A stretch of DNA of 64,000 bases, taken from Agriotes lineatus. Lineage: Eukaryota; Arthropoda; Insecta; Coleoptera; Elateridae. Made by a program: the position numbers and the translations under genes. Shown here piece after piece: positions 34,131 to 45,053 of this stretch. How positions within the stretch are numbered: the first letter of the stretch is position 1; the number at the start of each line of letters is the position of its first letter. The DNA lies in assembly GCA_940337035.1 (NCBI GenBank), contig OW679200.1, forward strand, positions 18,433,303-18,497,302, in the 5' to 3' direction. Below the pieces are notes generated by a model. The model did not search any database and had not been told where the DNA came from. It worked only from the letters and a program-made list of their open reading frames with translations.

Positions 34131-35539
34131 TTTATAGATGTAGTTGGACCACCAATTGCGGAGAGAAAACTAGTTAGATGAAGGACGCTTAATTATAGAC
34201 AATTTTATTTAAAATTTATACTAGTGCGATTGCATTTATGTGATACGTATAACTATGTACATAATTTGATTAAAATATAACTATGCTATGAAGCAATAAA
34301 ACCCCTAAGTCTTCCCCACGATTTTATTATTGTTGTGTGTAGCGACATCTTTCAAAACCAGATTAGTTTCAGCATCAGACTATAACAATCGTGCTTATTA
34401 ATATATGAAGCAAATAATAAAAAGTGAGGTTAAAATTTCAAAGTTAAACAAATGTAAGTAAAAAACTCATTAAAACACCAAACAGAAATAATTAACCAGT
34501 AAACTACATTTTAAAAATCGTTACATTGGTTAAAACACAATAATTAAAATTTTCGAGATAAGAAGTGTACGACATGTAGGATGGCATAACTTTTATTGTT
34601 TTATATTAAGAAATCTCCACTATAAGCATGACGGATCTCCCTCCTATAAATACACCAGTCATAGTTAAAGAAAAGCTGCCACACCTCATTTTCGCTGTTT
34701 GTTTTCGGATTAATTTGTTTTTCACACACCACCAAAAAATTTTGCCACTGATCGTATTTTATTTAAAGTTGCCGCCGCCAAGCAGAATGTTTGTAGCAAC
34801 GGTAGTTAAAATGCAATAGATATATATCTAGTTATTAATATGAAAGAGACAGATAGCAGGTAAACACTACTTATGAAGTTGACCACTAGATGACAGGATG
34901 TAAGACGCGTTGCCTTGCGCGTACTACTCTAGTTAAAAACATTACCTCTTTCGTTACGGCATGTTTACGAACGTACTGTTGCCGATTTCGTTAAGGCTCC
35001 CGTAGAGAATATGATTTATAACAGGAAATTCGTATCCCCTTCCTGTACGAATTCATTCCTAACGAAGATCGTTTAGATAACGAAGTAGGTTAGTGAATAG
35101 CACTGTAACGTTGGATTGTTTGTTACGAAGGAAGCACGAGATCCCCGTGTGAAAGGTGACGACGAATTATTCCCCACACTCCACACAGCAAAACAACCTG
35201 CCGGCGAAACAACCGTCCGTGTGAAAAAAGGGCTTACAGTTCTATGCTTCTGCTTGTGGACGACTTGTGAACAGCGATCAGATTGCCGACAACGCGGAAT
35301 TATAATTTCGAAGTTGTGATCACAGTCATAAGTTACAATTTTGCACTCACGGTAGAATTTCAAAGTGTGATTACAAACTCACAATTTGGCTCATCTCTAA
35401 TATTCGTATACTAACTGCAGTGCCGCGCCATCCATTAGGGCAGGTCAGCCAGTGGCCTTGGGCATTTACAATACCCCAACATTTAAACTTCTAATATGTA
35501 GAATTTACAATTTCATTCTGTATTGCACTTATTTAACAA
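34131..35539. other. Intergenic DNA, nothing recognised
   Basis: AT-rich to ~34900, then a more balanced stretch (34900-35380) with overlapping open frames on both strands but no domain I can name. Confidence 0.4.
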
Positions 35540-37650
35540 CTTAAATATTATTATTATTATTGCAAAGAGTAGTGCTGAGGTGCAAACACCTATTAGGACC
35601 CAAATACAGATACAAATGCGCACATACAGTAAATAACATGTAGTTATATAAATAATATATAGTTACATCCGTTTACATACAAATTGCGGCAGGCAACTAG
35701 GACCATTGCAAAAGCAAGGAGGATATGCATGTGGCCGTTGGGGTGTTTAACAAACCAACAATCAATGTACGACAGCGGTAGGTCGTTAGGATCATTATAA
35801 ATACAAGGTATATATTCGATTTAAAATTTTTTTAAATACAATTACGGCCACATGTAAGGTCCCCTTGCTTTTGCTATGGTCCTAGTTGCCTGCCGCAATC
35901 TGTATAGTGCGGTAAATGTAGTAATCTCAAAAATAACACATAATAAAAGAAAAGAAAATACAGTTATTCCACAAGAAAATTAATTTTCGGTAGAAAAAAC
36001 AGGTAAATGCAAGTAAGATAGGCACAAACACACTATTTCTTTGTTAACTTACCAAAAATTCGGTCCAAACGTTTTTTAAATGCACTGAGAGAGCTTGCAG
36101 AAACAACACTTTCAGGTAAGGCATTCCAGTGTTCAAACGATCTGCTTGTGATGAAGTGAAACCGGTGAGACGTTTTGAACTGCTCCTTACCTAGCTTAAA
36201 ACGATGACCATGCAGACGACTATCATCGTTGAGCTAGATCATGGGTGACGTACATGGAAAAAGGTTATGTGTAAAATGAAAAATTTGAATTATCCTCTGA
36301 TTCTTCGTTTCTCTAAAGTAGGAATTCTTAGTTTTGCCAGTCGTTCTTCGCACGGTAAGTTCCAAAGACTAGGAGGTCAGCGAGTGGCTGCTCTTTGCAC
36401 TTTTTTTAACAGCTGTATATCTTTAACTAGCCAAGGAGACCATACAGGTGATGAAAACTCCAATATCGTACGTAAGTGGTATATAGCAGCTAACTGAGAT
36501 GGATTCGTAAAATGCTTTTTGAAAAAGATAGAGTTTGGATTTAGCTTTTTAACTATGCCGGTGATATGGTTAGACCAAGTTAAAGTGAATGTTACAGTAA
36601 CTCCTAGATCTAGTTGGATATCAGTATCGTCAACCTTAGAATTTTCTATGAAGTAAGGAAGAGGAGGATTCATTTTACCTACGTGTAGCACCAAATATTT
36701 GTCAGTGTTTAGAGACAGTAACCAGTCAGAGCTCCAATCGTTGACAATGTTTAGATCACGTTGAAGATCTAAGTGTGATGTAGTATTCCCAAAGATTTTT
36801 GTATTGTCGGCATATATAGCTGTTTCGCTTTAAAGTAAGCCAGGAAAATCTGCTACATAAATAAGAAATAAAATTGGTCCTAAGACAGATCCTTGTGGCA
36901 CTCCGCTAGTTGTTCGTAAAGAGTTAGATAAACCACTTCCAATTCTAATATGGAACGTTCTGTTTGTAATAAAGTCGAAAGCTTTGCTGTAATCGAGGTA
37001 TATCACAGCCTCACCCTATCCAAGCAGGTCGTCCACAAAATAACTGAATTTAAGAGGTTAGAGATCACGGATCGTCCTGGTACAAAGCCATGTTTAGAAC
37101 CCGAAATAATATTATGAAGAAGCAGGAATTCGATGACGTAGTTTACAACAATGCGTTGCATTGTTTTGCATAAAATACATTCAAACTAATTGGACGGTAG
37201 TTTCTAGGATCACATTTATCGCTTTTTCAAAATTGGAGTCACCCTTGCTTATTTGTTGTGATAGAGACGGAAGTTCACTACTTTCAAATGATTTTTGGAA
37301 GATAAGACGCAGTGGATACGATAAAGCTGCAGTACATTGTTTGAGCACTTTCGCAGTGACACTATCAAGGAGGCGAGGAATCGCTGGATAGATTTTCCAA
37401 ATATTTTTGGATTTCATCTTGATTAAACACAATTTCGGATAACTAGTTTGGGTTCCTATTTCCAACACACATTGGTAGTGGACCGTCTGGTTCTGCCGTG
37501 TACACCGTGCTAAAGAAATGAGCAAAAATATTAGCTCCTTCATCATTATTACTGCAAAGATTACCACTTGCGTTCCGAATTATAGGAATCGACACTTTAG
37601 ATGCGGTGTGTCGTCTAACATATGAGTAGAATGCTGTAACAAACCGCAAT
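35540..37650 (-). pseudogene. Jockey/CR1-type LINE, degraded, with (AAT)n tail
   Basis: Minus-strand homology starts around 37650 (region between endonuclease and RT: NASGNLCSNNDEGANIF, then VTAKVLKQC). It passes the RT core (GFVPGRS, and a YADN in place of the usual YADD near 36820) and reaches the RT thumb (TWSNHITGIVKKLN, then LRTILEFSSPVWSPW, 36590-36420). The 3' end is marked by an AAT repeat at ~35540-35556 on the minus strand. Multiple frameshifts and stops are present. The 3' UTR carries a nested MITE (35683-35899), so it inserted before that MITE. Confidence 0.8.
35683..35899. mobile_element. Palindromic MITE nested in LINE 3' UTR
   Basis: attgcggcaggcaactagga at the left is mirrored by tcctagttgcctgccgcaat at the right. 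The arms pair for ~57 bp, including the gcaaaagcaagg block, around an unrelated ~100-bp middle. Confidence 0.9.
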
Positions 37651-38952
37651 AAAATGAGTATAAGTGTCTAAAAATTCATTGCATTTAGAATAATTTTAAA
37701 TGTTAACTCAAGTTGACATAAAAATTGCAAGCATCAGAAGGCGATAAGTTAGACATTCGGGAAGTGACCAACCAAACAGTTCTTTCTTAGGCAACAATTG
37801 CAATGTTGCAGATTACAGACCGTTTTTATGAGAACCGCGCTATTGCAAAAATCGTAACAGATTCTTACACGCGTTCCTTGAAACAGAGAAATGATATCAC
37901 ACAAAACGTTTAATGATGAAGTACACTTCGGGATTAACCGAATCACATTTTTCAAAATTACTTGGAAGGACAAGTAATCAAGGGAGAGCAGTAAGGCGGT
38001 AGCCCGGACTTGAGTCGTAACTGCGGCCGTCCCCGTTTGCCTCACCATTGTTATTATTATTATAATGTTCCTCCATCTTTCGAATTCAAAATCAAGGCAG
38101 GGCAGGGCACAAGGAAACATTTCGTCCGAATACAGTTCTAACAGAAGATAAGGAATTTCGTTTAGTTGATCGCATAAAAAAAGATGGGACAAAGAGGTTT
38201 TCCCAGGAACCTAGAAAACCTTTTAGATAGCTTTCAAAGGTTTTTGAAGGATAATCCAAGATAAAAACCCGTTCAAAGATAACAGACCAGGAAACGGTTG
38301 GTTTCAGGCTTTCTTAAAACGCCACTCAGATTAAGTAGCAGAACAAGTGAAGTAGTGTCTTCGTCCAGCAGTTGCATGTCAGAAAAAGACAAACGAAACT
38401 GGTTTTTCGGCATAAGCGAATATATTAAAGAAAAGAATCAAGAAGATCCTTTAAAGGATCCTTAAAAAATGTACAATGGTGGCGAGTCGGGTTTTCAAAT
38501 ATGTTCATCTACTGGAAAAGTGTATGCCGAAAATGAGCAAAAAATGTATATCACATAGAACATAGCTGTTCTAAAGAAAACATAAAAGTTATGTTTAGTT
38601 TTGCAGCAGATGGGAAAAAGTGCTCTCCAATGGTTGTGTTCCCTCAAAAACGAATACCAGAAATGCTCGCCAGATCAGTAAATGCTTCCTGGGGTATCGG
38701 ACGCAGTGAAAGAGGCTGGATGACTACGGCATGCTTCTATGAATACATAGCAAGTGTATTTCATCTATTTCTCGTTGCAAATAATGTTCAATTTCCAGTA
38801 TTATTATATGTAGATGGACATAAATCACATATAACTTACCAGTTGAGTATTTTACGTAATCATCTGCAAATTGAACCGTTGGCATTATATTCGAATGCAA
38901 CAAGGATTCTCCAGCCAGCGGATGTTTCGGCTTTCAGGCCTATTAAAGTAAA

Positions 38953-39002
<50 letters not shown>
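38953..39002. repeat. (TA)n microsatellite inside the transposase
   Basis: About 24 TA dinucleotides with one TG variant. It ends exactly where the MITE begins. Confidence 0.95.
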
Positions 39003-39004
<2 letters not shown>

Positions 39005-39116
39005 CTATGGAATACTTCCTAATTTATGAATGCAACTACATTTATACTTATATGTCAAACTTGACATTTGATTTTTAAATGAGTAATTTTTGCATTCATA
39101 AATTAGTAAGTCATAC
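39003..39116. mobile_element. Palindromic MITE, family 1 copy 2
   Basis: gactatggaatacttcctaa and gcattcataaattag...catactag match the ends of the copy at 6418-6549, including the aaacttgacatttgattttt interior. The right arm is shortened by a few bases. It sits in the transposase coding region next to TA repeats, consistent with a preference for TA targets. Confidence 0.75.
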
Positions 39117-40390
39117 TAGATGAAAATAATTTTTGATGATACTATAGATTGGAAAAGAGAAGTTAGAAAGTGATATAAATCTCATCCAGGTGATGTGATT
39201 ACAAAAACAACATTTGCTCAATTGTGGAGCATGCTATTGAAATCATACAACCACAAATATTGGAAAATGGCTTTAGAGCTTGCGGTTTATACCCGTACAA
39301 TCCTAGCGCAACTAATTCTTCTAACTCTCTAGGTAATAGCAAGTTAATGAAGGCACTGCTATTTCGACTGAATACAAAGTTATGGATTGCGTTACATTCA
39401 CCACCATCGTTGGAGCATAAACAATTAAAAAATGTAGAGCTCTTCATAATATTGTAAGAATCCCTCAGCACAAAATGTACCAGGAAGAAATAAATGTTTT
39501 AGAGAAACCTCAAGTTGAATCCCCAAATAGAGAAAACGTAAACCATGATGTAGTTGAACAGGAATCAAATAAAGCTGATCAAAATATTCAAAACAACTCA
39601 AGAATACATATAATAGCAAACGTTGTTGTAAACAGCTTCCTTCAGATGACGAAAACAATTTATCAAATGGTAGAAGTCGGAATTTAATTACTCGATTACT
39701 TGAACAAAACCATATTCTCAGAAACTTTCGTGAAGTCGCCATTTATTGGAGATTACCTTACTTTGCCGGAACCCCCAAAACGCAAAGCTAAGAGAAATAT
39801 TGAGAGACTTCCGTTTGCCATAATTTCAGAGAAGTTTCAATATACATGAGAAGAAAAAGAACTTAGAACTGGAACGAGAGAGAGACAAAAGACGGACAAA
39901 AAAGAAAACGTGAATAAATAATGATAGAAAGAGAAACTACATGCAAAAAGGAAACAGTGGAAATGAAACCAAATATCACATTTGTGTAAAACTTGCTCGT
40001 AAGAAAATCATCAGTTACGAAGATTGTAAATACTTTTTTCATAAAACCTGCATACCAAAATCGCACCGTATTCATATTCCAAATGATGATGGCAATGAAC
40101 TTTTTATGTCATGATTGTTGCAGAGAAGAGAGCGATGCTGAATCTGATATTGAGATGGATTTGTCAGATATAGAATATGACAGAGACAAAAACCAAACAG
40201 AAACTGTAATTGACGACGTGTCTATATTAAATTTGAACAGCAACAACAAAAGTAATGCTGACAACTTCAATCAGCAAAATGATGAAGAAGCTGACACCGA
40301 CAAATCCAATCACGAAATTGATGACGAAGTTGGCTCCAATGAAGAAACAGATTTATACGAATTATATAAAAGTGAAATGAAACTTAGGTA

Positions 40391-41192
40391 GATTTTATAT
40401 TTACTACCTAGGTAACTTAGTTTTATATTTTAATTATACCTAGTTAGTAGGTAGGTACTATTAGGTAGCTACTTACAAATAATTTTTTAACACTATCTGT
40501 TTTTTGTAATTTACGGTTAATAAACGTATTTTCTGGATGTTTATTGTTAATATACGTACCTACTGGACGATGATTTCAACACCGATTTGTTTATGGATGA
40601 AATAAAAAAAAATACCAGCAATATGGAACTTGAATTCGAAGGAATACTCGAATAAAATACTAAAGAAACGGGCTTGGGAGCAACTAGTTTTGATTTTTTG
40701 CAACGGTGATGATACTGAAGAGAAAAAGAAGAATTTAGGTAAGTACAACATTTATTTATTTTCAACTTAAAACTAAAGTATAAAGTACAGTCAAGTGCCC
40801 ATACTTGGGACAGTTTTTAACTTCAGGCCTAAAAACCAGACACTAAAAATAAAAATTAAATAATGATAAACATGTCACCATACTGGTCTTTAGCCACTAT
40901 AATCAAGTAGCTCATATCTGCATTAGTTTTTTTTTAATTAAGTGTTCTTTGTCCCAAGTTAAGATACGTAGTCCGTAACTTGGGACACAATTTGTTTCAG
41001 CTTTTGTACCAAGTTAGAATTCATACTACCTTACTTGGGACACTAAAAACCTAATCTATTTAGAGAATACTACATCATACTGCAATGTTTTTTAAATAAA
41101 ATTCAAAAACCAATTTTTTATGGTTTTATTAAATTTTTAAGGTACAAGTCAAATCAAAACATGAAAAAAACAAAAATCAAGACAATCTTGTT
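40391..41192. other. Region with recurring acttgggac motif
   Basis: After the pogo/Tigger C-terminus, acttgggac occurs at 40803, 40978 and 41033 in one orientation and once inverted at 40951 (gtcccaagtt). taccaagtt near 41007 is a weaker inverted form. This may be the remains of a small repeat or the 3' UTR of the minus-strand frame next door. Confidence 0.4.
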
Positions 41193-41440
41193 TTACAATT
41201 CAAAAGTATATCTTCCTCTAGACTCGCAAATAAATTTAACAAGTCGTTTAATTCGATCAGACGAAACTTTATCACCCATGCAATTTTGCATAAAACTGAC
41301 TTTATAGGAAGAGTTGTCACTGTCCTTCCTCAAAATCGTACCTATAAGCTCTTTTTTTGATTGATTTTTTTTGCCGAGGTCATAAGTAAATTCGACAACA
41401 ACAAAATCATTTTCTTTGTAGGTATTTGGCTGAATTTGAC
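41193..41440 (-). CDS. Unrecognised C-terminal coding fragment
   Basis: A clean minus-strand frame of about 80 codons ends at a stop at 41193. It reads NDFVVVEFTYDLGKK, ELIGTILRKDSDNS, YKVSFMQNCMGDK and RGRYTFEL. Charged/hydrophobic alternation and codon texture look coding. No ATG is nearby; an acceptor-like aattag lies just upstream. The pattern resembles the short beta-rich C-terminal module (FVLVKF..K..YVGKV..YEVSFL) found at the end of several insect transposon-derived proteins, but I cannot name the family. It abuts the gypsy fragment, which interrupts whatever lay upstream. Confidence 0.4.
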
Positions 41441-41454
41441 TAATTTATGTTTTC

Positions 41455-41627
41455 AATACAGAGATGTATTTTACTCTCCCGAAATACCTTTATCCGTTAC
41501 GAATTTGACAAAACACCACATTAGGACTAAAACCAATGCACCTATATTTACGGAAACATACCGTTATCCCCATATTCATCGCGAAGAAGTCAAAAAGCAA
41601 ATAAAGAAAGTGTTAAACGAAGATATA
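41455..41627 (+). pseudogene. gypsy pol, N-terminal part of RT
   Basis: Encodes YRDVFYSPEIPLSVTNLTKH and EEVKKQIKKVLNED, the segment before the RT catalytic core in Ty3/gypsy Pol. The break after the LNEDI codons is the LINE insertion point. The other half of the same RT begins at 44261. Confidence 0.8.
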
Positions 41628-44225
41628 CATTCGGATTCCTTAACGAGTGTACGTGTGTATTTTGGGTCTCCTGAATTAAATAGTTTTATACAGTTATTCC
41701 TGCTAACCAAATACAATTGATTATAAAATTTGATTCAAGTTGAGTAAGGGGTCGCCCGGTGATTTAAGAGTACTCCATGAACCAAATTTTTGTGTTAATA
41801 CATTTAATAGGTCCTACAATTTTCGTAAGGCTGACTTTCTTGCTATTTATGAAACATTATTAGAGACAAATTGGTCTGCTTTGGATGATTGTAGGAATGT
41901 TAATGAAGCATGTAATAATTTTTATGACATTCTTTATGCTGTGTTCGATATTCACGTACCACTCTACGGTAGGCATTCTGTATATCCTAAGTGAAATTAT
42001 ACGTATTCTAAAACTGAAAAATAAGCATCATAGCAAATATAAATCCTCGCGTTCACTAATGCACTTTTATGCATTTAGGCGATTACGTTCGTTAGCCAAA
42101 ATTAAAATAAAAGAGGCCTATACTAAATATCTGACAGATGTTGAAAATTCAATCAATACCGACTCTAAAAACTTCTGGTCATATATCCAAAGCAAAAGGT
42201 GCAATAGTAGAATACCAGGACTCTTACGTAATGGTGATATCACCTATGATACTCCACAGGAGATAGTAAATGGTTTTGCAAATTATTTTTATTCAGTTTA
42301 TCTGCCTCGTGATGGTGTAGCTATTACTCCTGATGAACAAAAATATTTAGATAATAACATGCCTTTTATCAAAATTAATTGCGTATCTGAAGATGACATT
42401 ATGGCGGCTATACGAAGGTTGAAAAACAAGTCAACTGCTGGACTTGACTAAGTGCCGAGTTTTCTTATTAAAGATTGTGCTGCAGTGCTAGTTCACCCTC
42501 TCTTAGCCATAATTAATCTAGGAATAAAACCTCGACCTTTCCACAAAGATGGAAAATGGCTCGAGTCAATCCCATTTTCAAAAGTGGTGACATTTCTGAT
42601 ATTTCTAACTATCGCCCAATAGCTATTTTGTCCAATTTTGCAAAAGTCTTTGAATTGGTTCTATTTCAACATATTTACTCAAATGTTAAAAACTACATAT
42701 CTCCGTATCAGCATGGATTTGTAGAAAAACGTTCTACAATTACAAATTTGAGCTGTTTCACCCAGTTTGTTGCTGAAGCCTTAGATAAACAGGGTCAGGT
42801 GGACGTTGTTTACACAACTTCTCAAAGGCTTTTGACAAAATTGGACATAGTATCTTACTGTCTAAACTTCGAGGATTTGGCTTTAGCAACTCTTATATCG
42901 ATCTTTTTAAAACATACCTAGAAGGTAGAACTCAGTATGTTATGTATAACGGTTTCAAATCTGAGGTTTATACTGCCATTTCCGGAGTTCCTCAGGGTTC
43001 TTATTTAGGGCCCCTATTATTCATACTTTTTATTAATGATATAGGGATCAAGTTAAATTCTAACATTTTAATGTTTGCTGATGATGTCAAGATCTTTCAA
43101 CGAGTTGATCACAAGCAGGACTGTATTAAGTTGCAGTTGGATGTTGACTTGCCTCTCAACTGGTGTACCGTAAATAAACTAGCGCTAAATATAGAGAAAT
43201 GTAAAGTTGTGACATATACACGTAAATTTACTCCGCTCATCTTTGATTATAAAATCAATTCAATAGTGTTGGCACGCTTTGAACAAACAAAGGACTTAGG
43301 CATACTGTTTGATAATGAACTTACGTTTATCACTCATATTAATAATGTGGCTGCGTCAGCCCACAAAATGCTTGGCTTTATTTTGCGTAATTGTAAACAA
43401 TTCACAAATACTTCAGCATTAATCACGCTTTACTTCGCCTTTGTCCGTTCAAAACTTGAATATGGCAGTATTATTTGGTATCCATTTTATGAGTATCAGA
43501 GATCAATGATTGAAGGCGTACAAAGAACATTTTTAAAATATCTCTGGCTGAAAACATTTGGTTCTTATCCTGCAAGGGGTATTGATAACGACATTTTATT
43601 GAATGCATTCCAATTTACTTCCTGTGAAACTAGAAGAGTTTTTGCCAGCCTCACATTTCTCTATAAAATATTGCATAATCAAATAGACTGTTCTTGCATT
43701 TTATCTAGTCTTACCTTCCATGTTCCACGAGTTAATATGAGACAAAATAAAACCTTTTCTCTGCCTGTCTCCAGAACAAATGTTATGCTTAAATCGCCCA
43801 TATATAAAATGTGTGCTAATTTTAATGCCATAAGTAGCGAGGTAGATATTCACTCAGATAGTATACGGAATATCCTGCAAGCATCCCGTCAAATTCCTAA
43901 TTGATTACAGTATTCGCTGTTATTAGATGTTATTATCTATCATCTCTGATTTAAATTAAAATTATTCAAACCATTCATAATTATTACTTTATTAATGATG
44001 AAATGTTTATTTAATATTTGTATTTTCTAAATATGTATTTGTTATTCTTATCGATAGTACCTAGGGTTAAGTTGGTTTGATATTTATAATTTTAAATGTA
44101 GCTGAACTATTCTTTATTTTTTGTTTAATAGCTATATATCGTTTTTGTTGCTTATTAATGTATTTTTGTAATAACGTTTTTGTATGATTTGTCCTATAAT
44201 TGACTGCCGCTGTTGGACAATAAAG

Positions 44226-44256
<31 letters not shown>

Positions 44257-44260
44257 TATA
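41628..44260 (+). mobile_element. Jockey/CR1-type LINE inserted in gypsy pol
   Basis: 5'-truncated LINE ending in an ATT repeat (44226-44254) followed by a short TATA that may be the target duplication. Coding pieces in order: endonuclease C-terminus/linker (RKADFLAIYETLL, ~41830), a linker segment (DSKNFWSYIQSKR), RT with NYRPIAILSNFAKVFE (42610), GVPQGSYLGPLLF (42985) and FADDVKIF (43077), then thumb and C-terminus to the stop at 43902. A premature stop at ~42449 and frameshifts near 42540, 42820 and 42940 kill it. The final 320-codon stretch is intact, implying moderate age. Confidence 0.88.
42942..43904 (+). pseudogene. LINE reverse transcriptase C-terminal half
   Basis: An intact 320-codon frame with SGVPQGSYLGPLLFILFIND, the catalytic FADD and the LINE thumb (LGILFDNELTFITHI). 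Upstream RT parts lie in shifted frames (42556-42921). Confidence 0.8.
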
Positions 44261-45053
44261 GAGCCATCGGAATCACCGTATAATTTTCCTATTTGGGTCG
44301 TCCCAAAAAAGTTAGACGCCTCCGGAAAACAAAAATGGCGCATTGTAGTTGATTATCGAAAATTAAATGAACAAACTATTGAAGACAAATATCCATTGCC
44401 CCGTATAGTAACCGTATTAGACAATCTTGGCAGAGCCAAATACTTCACAACTTTGGATCTTGCCTCTGGGTTCCGCCAGATAGAAATCGAAAAGAAAGAT
44501 CGCGAAAAAACCGCTTTTTCAACCGAAGAAGGCCATTTTCAGTTTAAAAGAATGGCTATGGGTTTACCTAACAGTGCTGCATCCTTCCAAAGGATGATAA
44601 AGACAACCTTAATTGGACTCACTCCAACACAATGCCTAGTTTACCTAGAACCTAGACGACATTATAATTTTCGGAAATTCTCTTCAAGAACACATGCAAC
44701 GTTTAAAAAATGTATTTCAAAAATGTAGAGATGCTAATGTAAAGATTCAGCTAGATAAATCAGAATTTTTACATAAATCTGTAAAATATTTAGGTCATAT
44801 AGTTACTTCAGAAGGAATAAAACCAGATCCATCTAAGATTTCAGCAATTAAAAACTTCCCAGCATCCAAAACAAGAACCGAGATAAAATCATTATTGGGA
44901 TTATTTGGCTATTATAGAAAATTTGTCAAAGACTTTGACAAAATAACTAAATTTTTAACCGTATGTTTAAAGAAAGAAAATAAAATTGTACACACCCCTG
45001 AATTTCTGAAGAACTTTGAGCATTGCAAACAAATTATTATCCCAAGATGGTAA
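44261..45053 (+). pseudogene. gypsy pol, reverse transcriptase core
   Basis: Encodes PIWVVPKKLDASGKQKWRIV, DYRKLNEQT, FTTLDLASGF and the connection domain (KTRTEIKSLLGLFGYYRKF). A 7-bp tandem duplication at 44644-44657 shifts the frame inside the RT active-site motif, so the two halves are in different frames (44261-44728, then 44694-45053). A further break near 45050 precedes RNase H. Confidence 0.85.

Larger units (their letters stand above)
38085..40390 (+). pseudogene. pogo/Tigger-type transposase, broken and interrupted
   Basis: In order: an N-terminal helix-turn-helix-like segment (VLTEDKEFRLVDRI, ~38130), the NRPGNGWFQAFLKRH segment (38285-38330), then the DDE_1 catalytic core (38591-38950: MFSFAADGKKCSPMVVFPQK, VDGHKSH and NATRILQPADVSAFRP). 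The frame is then broken by a TA microsatellite and a MITE (38953-39116). Homology resumes at ~39140 (ITKTTFAQL, FRACGLYPYNP) and continues into a basic tail (KSPFIGDYLTLPEPPKRK) and a Cys-His-rich C-terminus with an acidic end (to 40390). Stops and frameshifts are numerous. It once moved pogo/Tigger DNA by cut-and-paste at TA sites. Confidence 0.85.

Noticed and set aside
35060..35400. Possible gene in a balanced-composition stretch
   Set aside because: Frames on both strands, no motif, no splice support.
37749..38192. Minus-strand frame of 147 codons
   Set aside because: No motif; overlaps the plus-strand N-terminal region of the pogo/Tigger relic.
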